The position numbers and the translations under genes were made by a program. DNA of 64,000 nt from Pseudobutyrivibrio sp. (GTDB lineage: Bacteria > Bacillota > Clostridia > Lachnospirales > Lachnospiraceae), in NCBI GenBank assembly GCA_024697025.1, contig JAILGH010000038.1, forward strand, positions 29,707 to 93,706, given 5' to 3'. Under the pieces are notes generated by a model that was not told the DNA's origin, made no database searches, and saw only the letters and a list, made by a program, of their open reading frames with translations. Positions 17,663 through 26,018 of the stretch are shown here, one piece after another. Each line of letters starts with the position of its first letter. Within the stretch, counting starts at the first letter, position 1.

Positions 17663-17972
17663 TTACGGGTAATATCGTTTTATTGATTAAAAAAAACGTA
17701 AAAGAAAATGTGCTTGAATTTTGTTTACGGGCCATATTAACGATTATGTTATTTCACCCGTAAGAGTCAAAGGTGGATTACGGGTAACAAGGAGAAAACT
17801 ATAGGTTTACCCGTAAATGAAACATTTTGATGGATGAATAGAGGGCTTATATTGTATTTTAATGCGAAAATTACGGGTGTATCGCAATGTTTTACTCATT
17901 TAACCTGTATAGAATTTTTTTAAAAAATTTTTATACGGGTAAACTGGGGAATAAGCTAACAGCAACCCGTAA
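17663..17972. repeat. Iteron-like array of TTACGGGTAA sites
   Basis: Eight copies of a 10-bp motif, TTACGGGTAA or its complement, occur in 310 bp, starting at 17663(+), 17725(+), 17754(-), 17778(+), 17807(-), 17871(+), 17933(+) and 17963(-). Three are perfect; the others keep the ACGGGT/ACCCGT core or lose one flank. Start-to-start distances are 62, 29, 24, 29, 64, 62 and 30 bp, close to three or six helical turns. The remainder of the 17183-18209 gap is AT-rich with no supported gene. A reader protein is not evident; the next gene is nuclease-like. Confidence 0.85.
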
Positions 17973-18209
17973 ATATCAGCATAGAATAGTAATGGTTAAG
18001 GGAAAACATAAAAAAAGAATGAAGAGAGGCTAAACGAAAACTATAAGTGATGCCTATAAAGATGAAACAATTGTAAGGAGAAATGAATAGCTGCAAATAA
18101 TAGCTATTAAGCAGTAAATAGAGAATGTAGACGAATCAAAACTTTAAGCAACATATCAAACACGAAAAGTATACACATTATAATTACAAATATCACGGAG
18201 GATAATTTT

Positions 18210-19010
18210 TTGATTAATTACAGGAATAAATTAGAAGCACAAATAGTAGAATTGGATTCCCTTATTGTAAGGGGAGAAAAAGATATTGAGAAGTATAAAA
18301 ATCTATCTAATTATGGGGTGAATATATCAAGGAGCCATGGAAATATCCAATATTATCTAATAGATAGAGAAACAGGAAAGAAGAAATATGCCGGAAAGAA
18401 GCAAATTAGGATTGTGCAAAAAATAGTTCAAAGAGACTATGATTTGGCTGTTAATAAAATTATTAAATCTTTGAGAGATTGTTTGGCAGACTTCGTTCGT
18501 AATTTTGATATTGAAGAGATTAATAATGTGTATGAAGGAAGCAGCGAAGGCAGAAAAAAGTTTATTTCGCCTATAATTGAACCAGATGAATTATTCGTCC
18601 AAAGATGGCTGGAAGAGAATGCAGATAATCAGAATCCATTTCCAGAAAAAGGTAATTACTATACCTCACAGGGGACGTTTGTTAGATCCAAGTCGGAGAG
18701 AATAATTGCTGAACTGCTTGATAAGTATAACGTTCCTTATCGATATGAGCCACAATTGATTTTAAACAATAGACATATTGTGTATCCAGATTTTATGGTG
18801 CTAAATGTTAGGAAAAGAGAAACGATTTACTGGGAGCATCTGGGATTAGTAAGCGATATTGATTATTCTAAAAGAAATTTCGAAAAGATTAATGACTATG
18901 AACGTGCGGGTATATTGCTTGGAAAGAATTTAATAATTTCAATGGAGTCTGAAGAGCGTGCTTTGGATGTGAAAATGATTGAGAAGAAGATAAAGCAGTT
19001 TTGTTTATGA
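18210..19010 (+). CDS. PD-(D/E)XK nuclease-like protein of unknown role
   Basis: 266 aa from a TTG start chosen because GGAGG lies 8 nt upstream. The N-terminal third is charged and helical, likely coiled coil (about 1-30 and 66-110). The C-terminal half shows a restriction-endonuclease-like core: E163 in SKSERIIAELL, D194 in YPDFMVLN, and E209 in YWEHLG, spaced as in PD-(D/E)XK proteins. Similar proteins are common as orphan genes in Lachnospiraceae, to my knowledge without assigned function. Codon use is more AT-rich than the core genes. The array of TTACGGGTAA sites lies immediately upstream. Confidence 0.75.
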   Translation: MINYRNKLEAQIVELDSLIVRGEKDIEKYKNLSNYGVNISRSHGNIQYYLIDRETGKKKYAGKKQIRIVQKIVQRDYDLAVNKIIKSLRDCLADFVRNFDIEEINNVYEGSSEGRKKFISPIIEPDELFVQRWLEENADNQNPFPEKGNYYTSQGTFVRSKSERIIAELLDKYNVPYRYEPQLILNNRHIVYPDFMVLNVRKRETIYWEHLGLVSDIDYSKRNFEKINDYERAGILLGKNLIISMESEERALDVKMIEKKIKQFCL

Positions 19011-19140
19011 ATTTATGGTCTAATAAAGTATAATGTTGTATAAAACTAGATTTACTATTTAAAAATAATTATTCTTTGTGTGTATAGAATTAATAATCGT
19101 ATTGTTAATCATGGAGAAAACAAGAAAAATTGGTGGGTGT

Positions 19141-20001
19141 ATGATATATAAAGTTGCTATTCTACAGAAACGAGCTATAAATGATGAGATTGATAAAAAT
19201 GTGCAGGCCATAATCGAGGCAATGGAGGAGGCTTCAAGCAACGGAACTGATATATTGCTTCTGCCAGAGTGTTTTATGACAAGCTATAATCTTCCTATGA
19301 CTTATGAGAAGAGTATTGATGATACGGATATACGCATTAATAAAATTTGTAAGTTGGCCAAAGAACACCAAATTGGGGTGGTGCTCACCTCGTTTACAAA
19401 AGGAGAAAATGCTCCGCAAAACAGTGCTTTTGTAATTAACAAAAATGGAGAGATACTCATGAAGTATTCCAAGGTTCACACCTGTGATTTTGCTGATGAG
19501 AAGACGGTTGAGCCTGGCAAGGGATTCAAGGTTTGCGATTGCGATGGGGTTAAGCTTGGGGTGATGATTTGCTATGACAGGGAATATCCAGAGAGTGCCA
19601 GAATTCTTATGTTAAAAGGTGCTGAGATAATCCTTGTTCCTAATGACTGTGGCTCGATGGCGCCAAGGATAAATGCACTGTCTACAAGGGCTTATGAAAA
19701 TATGGTTGGCGTAGCTATGGCAAATCCAAATGGAATTAATGCAGGTTGTTCATGTGCCTATAGTCCAATATGTTGGGATAGGGAAGGCAACTGTGTTGAT
19801 AATACAATTCTTTTGGCAGATGAATTATCAGAAGGGCTTTTTTATGCTGAGTTTGATATGGACTCCATAAGAGAGTATAGAAAAAATGAGATGATGGGAA
19901 ATACTTTTCGCAAGGTGGATGCCTACGGTGCACTATTGAATAGAGATATTAAAGAGCCATTTATCAGGGACGGACAAGAATGTTACCATCAATTCCGATG
20001 A
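19141..20001 (+). CDS. Carbon-nitrogen hydrolase (nitrilase superfamily)
   Basis: Hydrolyses a C-N bond, most likely of an amide or carbamoyl compound. From the ATG at 19141, 286 aa with the Glu-Lys-Cys triad E43 (LLPECF), K111 (YSKVHTCDF) and C144 (MICYDREYP). The longer frame from GTG at 19078 adds residues without homology-like features, while GGTGGG sits just upstream of 19141. The normal family C-terminus is replaced after about residue 277 by GQECYHQFR, and a different frame stays open downstream, so the 3' end may be frameshifted. Confidence 0.85.
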   Translation: MIYKVAILQKRAINDEIDKNVQAIIEAMEEASSNGTDILLLPECFMTSYNLPMTYEKSIDDTDIRINKICKLAKEHQIGVVLTSFTKGENAPQNSAFVINKNGEILMKYSKVHTCDFADEKTVEPGKGFKVCDCDGVKLGVMICYDREYPESARILMLKGAEIILVPNDCGSMAPRINALSTRAYENMVGVAMANPNGINAGCSCAYSPICWDREGNCVDNTILLADELSEGLFYAEFDMDSIREYRKNEMMGNTFRKVDAYGALLNRDIKEPFIRDGQECYHQFR

Positions 20002-20161
20002 TGTATTGATTTTTGATTCGGACGTTTCAAAAGAATACTTACGTTTATATCAATCGGAATGCTTAACAGCTGAGGAATTAGATGCCATTCGTTTGAATGG
20101 ATTGAAAGATGTAAAAAAGTATAGAGGCTTTACACAAATAAAGAAAGAAGAGAATACATGA
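19979..20161 (+). pseudogene. Open-frame fragment after the nitrilase, possible frameshifted tail or gene remnant
   Basis: Frame 2 is open across the nitrilase stop and reads in part SKEYLRLYQSECLTAEELDA and LKDVKKYRGFTQIKKEENT before TGA at 20159, overlapping the next ATG (ATGA). The composition is protein-like, but there is no RBS and no good start. Either the nitrilase suffered a frameshift near 19975-20000, or this is the tail of a deleted gene that still couples translation to the methyltransferase. Confidence 0.45.
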
Positions 20162-20913
20162 CAAATGATTGGGGATTAAAGAAGGAATATTTACATAGCA
20201 CGCGGCAGAATTTGTGGAATGATGATTACTTCGAGTTTCTTGTAAAGAGAGTTTGGAAAATAGATAAGCCAGTAAAGATAATCGATTTTGGGTGTGGCTA
20301 TGGCTACTTGGCACAAATGTTAATGACACTTATTCCTGATGGAAGTAGCTATAAAGGTATTGATATATCTGAAACATTAATTGATGAAGCAAATGAAATA
20401 TTTAAAGATTGCAATAAAGAAATAAGTTTTGAAGTCGAGGATATGAATACCTATGAGCCTGAATCAGAATATGACTTGGTTATATGTCAGGCAGTATTGC
20501 GACATCTTTCTAAGCCGTTAGATATTTTAAAAAAGATGATTTCTGCAGCGAAGAAGGGTGGACTTGTGGTTTGTATAGAACCAAGCAGGCCGATGGAAAA
20601 TGCGGGAATATATATAGAATCTGACAAATATAATCCTTTTGAAAATGATGGTTTTCTCAGGAAAAAATGGATGGATGAAATAGAAGCTGGAGGAAGAGAT
20701 TATCAAATAGGAATGAAAATTCCAGTATATATGGAGCAGTTGGGATTAAGTAATGTTGGTGTTAGGATTAATGATTTTGTAGATTTTGTTGGTATAGAAG
20801 GTACGTCGGAGATTGACAGCTTTCTTAATAATCATAGTGTAGACATGAAGTATAAAAATTCAAAAGCCTTTGTGGCTGCCAGATGCCATGTGATTTCTTT
20901 TGGTACAAAATAA
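20158..20913 (+). CDS. Class I SAM-dependent methyltransferase
   Basis: 251 aa. Motif I is IIDFGCGYGYLAQML (about 41-55), the acidic loop KGIDIS follows, and motif IV-like DLVICQAVLRHLSKPLDILKKM (about 109-130) completes the SAM-binding fold of the UbiE/Methyltransf_25 type. The C-terminal part is divergent and gives no substrate. The start is the ATG overlapping the previous frame's stop, with an AAAGAAGAG run upstream. AT-rich like the surrounding accessory stretch. Confidence 0.85.
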   Translation: MTNDWGLKKEYLHSTRQNLWNDDYFEFLVKRVWKIDKPVKIIDFGCGYGYLAQMLMTLIPDGSSYKGIDISETLIDEANEIFKDCNKEISFEVEDMNTYEPESEYDLVICQAVLRHLSKPLDILKKMISAAKKGGLVVCIEPSRPMENAGIYIESDKYNPFENDGFLRKKWMDEIEAGGRDYQIGMKIPVYMEQLGLSNVGVRINDFVDFVGIEGTSEIDSFLNNHSVDMKYKNSKAFVAARCHVISFGTK

Positions 20914-20926
20914 ATGCAGTCAAAGT

Positions 20927-21022
20927 AGAGACTACGGTTATTATTTGTTTGTAATTAGTGTTAAAGAGATTACTAATTATGATGGTCATGGAGAGCTTTT
21001 GTATTCAAAGGAAATAAAGTGA
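20927..21022 (+). pseudogene. Probable C-terminal gene remnant
   Basis: A start-less frame encodes a protein-like tail (DYGYYLFVISVKEITNYDGH, ending LLYSKEIK) to a TGA at 21020. It is out of frame with the methyltransferase and has no RBS. It looks like the surviving end of a deleted gene, but the family was not recognised. The rest of 20914-21279 holds only the terminator at 21052 and AT-rich sequence. Confidence 0.35.
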
Positions 21023-21051
21023 TTTTTGTTATAATAATTAAAAACTTTTCA

Positions 21052-21079
21052 GGAGAGTCGAGCAATCGGCTCTCCTTTT
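21052..21079 (+). terminator. Terminator hairpin
   Basis: GGAGAG and CTCTCC, extended by TCG/CGG with a wobble pair, form a stem at 21052-21075 with a short loop, followed by TTTTA. It closes the accessory transcript before the aldose epimerase gene. Confidence 0.65.
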
Positions 21080-21279
21080 ATGTTGGATAATTAAGAACTG
21101 TAAAGTTTTGAGTGACGACAATGCAAGGAAGTGCTAAAATCATATTGTTTGTGAGATTATAATCACATAATATTATTTAACTTAGTAGTTGTAAAATAAA
21201 GGTTATATAGCCATAGTGAGTGTTAGAATGCATTTGCTATGGCTATTTAATAATTCCATAGAAATAATAGGAGAACAAT

Positions 21280-22152
21280 ATGAACTACACAATTGAAAAT
21301 GAACAAATCAAACTTACGGTATCAGACCATGGGGCTGAGATAAAGTCACTTCTTAGAAAGGCTGATGGAAGGGAGTTGATGTGGCAGGCGGACAGTGCTT
21401 TCTGGGGCCGCACATCGCCAGTGCTTTTCCCACTTGTTGGAAATTACTATAAAAAGAAGTCTATCTATAATGATAAGACTTACGAGATGGGACAGCATGG
21501 TTTTGCCAGAGACATGGACTTTGAGTTAGTGAAGGAATCAGCAGATGAGTTGGAGTTTCAGTTAAAGGATAACGAGGAGACTAAGGCCAAGTATCCTTTT
21601 GCGTTTCTTCTTACTCTCAGCTATAAGATTATAGAAAATGCAGTTAAAGTAGGGTGGAAGGTTGAAAATACCAATGAAACTGAAATGTATTTTTCAATTG
21701 GTGGTCATCCTGCTTTTAATTGTGATTTGGATACATACACATTGAGATTTGAAAAGGCTGGAAAGGCAAACTCGGAAATCACAGCCAATATTATTTCTGA
21801 TGATGGCAGCGGTTGCTTAGGTGATGTGAAAAGCACATATAAGCTTGAGGGAGGAATCCTAAAGATGTCAGATGAGCTTTTCAGTAGAGATGCCCTTATT
21901 ATTGAAGACAGACAATCAGATAAGGTAACTCTTGTTAATCCTTCCGGTGAAGACGTAATATCAGTAAGCTTTGATGCGCCACTTTTTGGAGTTTGGTCTC
22001 CTGTTGGGAAGCATGCACCATTTGTATGTATTGAGCCATGGTGTGGACGCTGCGATAGAGTAGGATTTAATCAAAAGCTTGAGGAGCGCGAATACGGTAA
22101 TAAGCTTGCGATAGGGGAAGAATTCAATGTAAGTTACATGATTTCATGTTAG
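21280..22152 (+). CDS. Aldose 1-epimerase family protein (LacX-like)
   Basis: 290 aa. Interconverts anomers of a hexose or phosphohexose. Seen: GAEIKSLLRKADGRELMWQ near the N-terminus, the HGFARD motif carrying a catalytic His, the IGGHPAFN segment with the second His, and CIEPWCGR near the C-terminus. The pattern fits the LacX / YeaD-like branch of galactose mutarotases. RBS is AGGAG. It appears to be monocistronic and not part of a galactose operon. Confidence 0.88.
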   Translation: MNYTIENEQIKLTVSDHGAEIKSLLRKADGRELMWQADSAFWGRTSPVLFPLVGNYYKKKSIYNDKTYEMGQHGFARDMDFELVKESADELEFQLKDNEETKAKYPFAFLLTLSYKIIENAVKVGWKVENTNETEMYFSIGGHPAFNCDLDTYTLRFEKAGKANSEITANIISDDGSGCLGDVKSTYKLEGGILKMSDELFSRDALIIEDRQSDKVTLVNPSGEDVISVSFDAPLFGVWSPVGKHAPFVCIEPWCGRCDRVGFNQKLEEREYGNKLAIGEEFNVSYMISC

Positions 22153-22318
22153 TAGATTATTATTTATCAAAAAACAAGAAATTTAATTATGTTTTTTATT
22201 GAGCTACTTGCTAGAGGACATGGGGGATGTTAAAAAATGAGTCTAATGGTAGATAAGAATCAGACTCTTGTAAAGTTCATCTTCCGCTGATATATTCACG
22301 AGAAAAAGGGGTCTAATT

Positions 22319-22669
22319 ATGAATGCTAGAAGTTTTTACGAGTATGTGATACGCCAAGATGCTGAGCATTTGCAAAATTATTTTTGCGAAGATGCAGTAG
22401 TAAAGTGGGTGTGCACTGGTGAAGAGTTTACTGCGAATGAATACATAAAGGTCAACTGCAGCTATCCAAATTCGTGGGATGGAGAGATTGAAAAGATAGA
22501 GACCATTGGCGACAAGGTTATAATTGCTGCCAAAGTGTATGCTAAGGATGGTCCTGCGTCTTTTCATGTGGTAAGCTTTATTAAGCTTAGAGATGGATTG
22601 ATTAGCGAGATGGAAGAATACTGGGGCGAAGATGGAGATGTGCCACAGTGGAGAAAGGACTTGAAATAA
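22319..22669 (+). CDS. NTF2-like / SnoaL-like small protein
   Basis: 116 aa in a compact alpha+beta pattern: an N-terminal FYEYVIRQDAEHLQNYFCED helix region, a middle strand set, and ISEMEEYWGEDGDVPQWR at the end. This is typical of the NTF2-like superfamily, which binds small hydrophobic molecules or acts as a cyclase or isomerase. No catalytic residue can be asserted. It ends directly against the MFS start codon, so the two are co-transcribed and probably translationally coupled. Confidence 0.78.
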   Translation: MNARSFYEYVIRQDAEHLQNYFCEDAVVKWVCTGEEFTANEYIKVNCSYPNSWDGEIEKIETIGDKVIIAAKVYAKDGPASFHVVSFIKLRDGLISEMEEYWGEDGDVPQWRKDLK

Positions 22670-23917
22670 ATGAACGTATATAAGGGACTTAAAAGGGAAG
22701 TATTATTTTTGGCTGCATTCAGACTGGTGTCTGGAGTGGGATTTTTTGTTATTCCATATCTCAGTCTTTTCTTGACTCAGGAGCTTAAGTTAAAGTCAGT
22801 TACAGCTGGTGTGATTATTTCACTGGCCAATGCTTTGTGTGTGCCTACTTTGTTTATAGGAGGCAAATTAATAGAGAAGTTTAAATCTATGGACACGATT
22901 GTTTCTACTCAGGTTATCTCTGCGTTGTTTTATCTTGGTGTAGTTTTGGCGCCAACCAACAGTCTTAAGGTTGTGTCTGCCATCATAGGATTTTGCCTTG
23001 CTTCTATGGCAGTTCCTGCAATGGACAAATATGTTTCCTTGAACACTACCATTGAAACAAGAAGAAGCGCATTCTCATTATTATATCTCTGCCAAAATAT
23101 CGGCGTGGCTATCGGAAGTCTTATAATCGGTAGCATTTACGATTCAAATCCATATATTGTATTTATTGGTGATGCTCTGACGACCTTGGCGGCACTATCC
23201 CTTTTTTACCTTGCAACCATTCATCAAGGGGAAGAATCTACAGTTGTTGAGGAAAAGGTTGAAAATGACTCAGCCCAGAGGCTCAAAACCCCATGGTTTC
23301 TTAATCTATTCATGGGAACAATCCTTATAAATACACTTTGTTATAGGCAGCTTTCATTTATGCTTCCAATTTTCTTGAAGGAAGTAACTGGCGATGGTGC
23401 GATGCTATTTGGTGTTGTAATGACAGTTAATGCAGTAATCTGTATAGCTTTTTCACCACTTTGTACAGCAGCGTTCAAGAAATACAGAACGATAATTCCA
23501 CTTATTGTTTCAGAAGCAATGTTTGCCATTGGATACTTTATCTATTCCCTTCCAATGAATAAGCCATTGATTTTCGGTGGAACGGTAATGTGGTCCTTTG
23601 CAGAAGTGCTTTTCTCAATTAATTACATGACATTCATTATTGAAAATGCGGATGTAAGCCAGGTGGGATTTTTGTCGGCAAAAGCCAATTCCTTTAACAG
23701 AGTTGGTGCTATTTTAAGTGCCTTTGTTGGCGGAACCCTTTTATCACTAGCCGGGGCTGCTTCTGGCTGGAGAATTGTCAGTGGACTTATGCTTGTATCT
23801 GTTATGATTTGTGTGTACTTGAACTTCTACACAAAGGGATGCAAGAAGGCTGTAAGTACAGATGCTGACATAAATATAGTAGAAGATGAGAACAAATCAG
23901 CTGAAGAAGCAATATAA
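22670..23917 (+). CDS. Major facilitator superfamily transporter
   Basis: 415 aa with about 12 hydrophobic segments and a central hydrophilic loop with EESTVVEEKVEND (about 186-198). The N-terminus LAAFRLVSGVGFFVIPYLSLFL and the loop GGKLIEKFKS between helices 2 and 3 fit drug/metabolite efflux MFS proteins. The ATG follows the previous stop without a gap. The charged C-terminal tail (DADINIVEDENKSAEEA) is cytoplasmic. Substrate unknown; efflux of a small molecule handled by the NTF2-like partner is one guess. Confidence 0.88.
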   Translation: MNVYKGLKREVLFLAAFRLVSGVGFFVIPYLSLFLTQELKLKSVTAGVIISLANALCVPTLFIGGKLIEKFKSMDTIVSTQVISALFYLGVVLAPTNSLKVVSAIIGFCLASMAVPAMDKYVSLNTTIETRRSAFSLLYLCQNIGVAIGSLIIGSIYDSNPYIVFIGDALTTLAALSLFYLATIHQGEESTVVEEKVENDSAQRLKTPWFLNLFMGTILINTLCYRQLSFMLPIFLKEVTGDGAMLFGVVMTVNAVICIAFSPLCTAAFKKYRTIIPLIVSEAMFAIGYFIYSLPMNKPLIFGGTVMWSFAEVLFSINYMTFIIENADVSQVGFLSAKANSFNRVGAILSAFVGGTLLSLAGAASGWRIVSGLMLVSVMICVYLNFYTKGCKKAVSTDADINIVEDENKSAEEAI

Positions 23918-24222
23918 GTACTATATAAAGAAGCAGTAGAATTACTATATTAAAGAAGTATAGTAAAAAAAGCAGTAAAAGAACTATATATATAAGTATA
24001 GCTTAAAAAGATGTCATAAAGTATTTTATAGAGAAATATAACTTAAGGGAGTAAATAAAGAACTTTATAAATATACTTGTAAAAGAGATTTTATAAAATA
24101 ATATAACTAAAAAGGCAGTAAAATCCCTAAAATACTTGATTTGGACACAATTTAATAAAAGAAAGGTGCTATAATTAGTGCACTGATTGGGATTCGTATA
24201 AACGTATTGGGAGGAGTATATT
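23918..24222. repeat. AT-rich gap with degenerate GCAGTA...ACTATAT units
   Basis: The 305-bp gap is over 75% A+T by eye. Degenerate units resembling GCAGTARAANNACTATAT recur (around 23930, 23972, 24050 and 24112), interspersed with AAAGAAGTATAG-like strings. A TATAAT box lies at 24170-24175, 47 nt before the next gene's TTG, without a good -35 element. No coding sequence is supported. Confidence 0.5.
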
Positions 24223-25365
24223 TTGATTCAGGTGGAGAGTTGGGTTATTCTCAATTTTTACACCTCCTTTCTACTGATTTTGCTTTTGATATTCCAGAGC
24301 AACACATCCAGATTGACAAAGGGACGGAAATATTCAGCGATTCTGGTGTGTACGCTTGTATTGTTGTTATCTGAAAGCATCGGCAGGATAGGAGAGACCC
24401 ATCCGGACAAATACTTGATTTTAGCGCAGGTAGGTTATTACTTGATTTTCTTTCTTGATCCTGTTGATATTTTGTTTGCAGTTAATTATGTTGACTGCTG
24501 GATGGATGAGGGAAACCTAAAAAAGAGGAGTTTTTACAGAGCGACATTTGCCGCCTTTGCAATTATTAACGGAATTACGGTAACCGTATCTTCGGTACTT
24601 AAGCTTAAGTGGTTTTTCTATTTTGAGGATGGGGTGTATTACCGTGGGGAGTATTTTTTGCTTAGGGCTGTAGCGCTTATGATTTTTATCATACTGCTAT
24701 TAGTTTATGCATTTCGCTTTAGAAACAATTTCATGAGTGAATACAAGAATTCAATTCTGTGTTTGCCAATATTTGCTTTGCTTGGCGCTTTGTCGCAGGT
24801 GTTTTTTGCAAATATGGCTACCACTTATGCGGGAATATCTATAGGATGTCTGATACTGTTTTTCTTTTTCCAGAGTAAGGACGTCAACGTGGATTATCTC
24901 ACAGGTGTGCTGAATCGCCGTGGCCTTGACATTAAGATGGAGGACAAGGTAAAGCAGAGTATCTACAACGGTAAGAATTTTTCTGCACTTATGATTGATA
25001 TTGATAATTTCAAGTCTATCAATGATCAGTTTGGGCATGCTGCTGGGGACAGGGCCATAAAATGTATGGCAGACATTCTTGTTAATATATTTGGCGATGA
25101 CGCTTTTATCGGAAGATTTGGTGGCGACGAGTTCTGCGTTATAACTGACGAAATTGATGAGGACGAGACTCGCAGCAAGATTGTTAGGCTACATGATGAA
25201 ATATCTAGACTTCGCAAGAAAAATGGATGGCCAAAGGCAGTTGATATAAGCTGTGGATATCGTGTATACGATTGTAAAAGTGGCGTGTCAGCTGAGGACT
25301 TCCAAAAACAAATCGATAAGTTAATGTATGAGGAAAAGCAGATTCATCATTCTGCATTTTCATAA
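24223..25365 (+). CDS. Membrane diguanylate cyclase (GGDEF domain)
   Basis: Makes c-di-GMP from two GTP. 380 aa from a TTG start backed by GGGAGGAG. Residues 1-215 form about six to seven membrane helices of an unassigned sensor. The GGDEF domain spans about 222-375, with DYLTGVLNRRGL, DIDNFKSIND, and the intact active-site motif GGDEF at 300-304. The usual inhibitory RxxD site five residues before GGDEF is absent (FGDD instead), so product feedback is probably lost. No EAL or HD-GYP domain is attached. Confidence 0.93.
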   Translation: MIQVESWVILNFYTSFLLILLLIFQSNTSRLTKGRKYSAILVCTLVLLLSESIGRIGETHPDKYLILAQVGYYLIFFLDPVDILFAVNYVDCWMDEGNLKKRSFYRATFAAFAIINGITVTVSSVLKLKWFFYFEDGVYYRGEYFLLRAVALMIFIILLLVYAFRFRNNFMSEYKNSILCLPIFALLGALSQVFFANMATTYAGISIGCLILFFFFQSKDVNVDYLTGVLNRRGLDIKMEDKVKQSIYNGKNFSALMIDIDNFKSINDQFGHAAGDRAIKCMADILVNIFGDDAFIGRFGGDEFCVITDEIDEDETRSKIVRLHDEISRLRKKNGWPKAVDISCGYRVYDCKSGVSAEDFQKQIDKLMYEEKQIHHSAFS

Positions 25366-25456
25366 AGGTACAGAATTTTGCGAGAAATAGCGTCATTCTC
25401 TCGCAAGATGTCACAGTAATGTAAGTAGCATAAAAGGCTTATGGAGGGGAGCAGGT

Positions 25457-25801
25457 ATGATTATTAGCGAAAGAATTTTCAAGTTAATGGAAGAAAAGGG
25501 CATGACTCAGTTGGAATTTTCCGCTAGGACGGGCATTGCTCAAAGTACAATCAGTGACTGGAAGAGGAAAAAGACTAATCCAGCTGCGGACAAAATTATG
25601 AGCATTTGTGATGCCCTTGATGTGTCACCATTTGATGTATTGCAGGATACGATTCCTTCTAAGGGCGCTGGAGATGTGGACTTTTTGATTGCCAGCGAAG
25701 GCACAGCAGCATACGCTGTTATTAAGAAACTGGATAAGCTCAACAAGAAAACTCAGGAAGAGCTTAAGACCTACGTTAAGAACCTCAAAAATAAGAAATA
25801 A
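25457..25801 (+). CDS. XRE-family DNA-binding protein
   Basis: 114 aa. An N-terminal Cro/CI helix-turn-helix (about 4-60: IFKLMEEKGMTQLEFSARTG, then IAQSTISDWKRKK) is followed by a short helical tail (TQEELKTYVKNLKNKK). RBS is GGAGGGGAGC. It sits alone between the GGDEF gene and its own terminator. Such small XRE proteins are usually repressors; the target is not evident. Confidence 0.88.
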   Translation: MIISERIFKLMEEKGMTQLEFSARTGIAQSTISDWKRKKTNPAADKIMSICDALDVSPFDVLQDTIPSKGAGDVDFLIASEGTAAYAVIKKLDKLNKKTQEELKTYVKNLKNKK

Positions 25802-25882
25802 TAGCTCAAATTACAAAAATATTACAAAACAAATATTAAAAAGATATTAAAAATAGTGATAGCAATTTTTGTTAAATCCTTT

Positions 25883-25916
25883 GTGGCTGCTGGATTATCC
25901 CGGCAGCTACATTTTT
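25883..25916 (+). terminator. Rho-independent terminator after the XRE gene
   Basis: An 11-bp stem (25883-25893 with 25900-25910, two G-T wobbles), a 6-nt loop and an ATTTTT tail. Confidence 0.85.
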
Positions 25917-26018
25917 GCCAAAAACATAAATATTACGAAAAAATGTAGATTTTTAAATCAAGATTTGATATGATTTTGAAAAATTAATATAGTTGCATGA
26001 AAGGGAGAATAAAGCTAT

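Noticed and set aside
17550..17735. 61-aa minus-strand ORF in the gap after guaA
   Set aside because: No RBS, low-complexity Lys/Phe/Asn content from AT-rich DNA, and it overlaps two of the TTACGGGT sites.
17663..17972. Possible CRISPR array
   Set aside because: The repeat is only 10 bp, occurs in both orientations and the gaps are unequal; there are no cas genes.
22237..22290. 17-codon ORF with GGGGGAT upstream, before the NTF2-like gene
   Set aside because: Too short to support; it could be a leader peptide or remnant, but nothing else in the sequence backs it.
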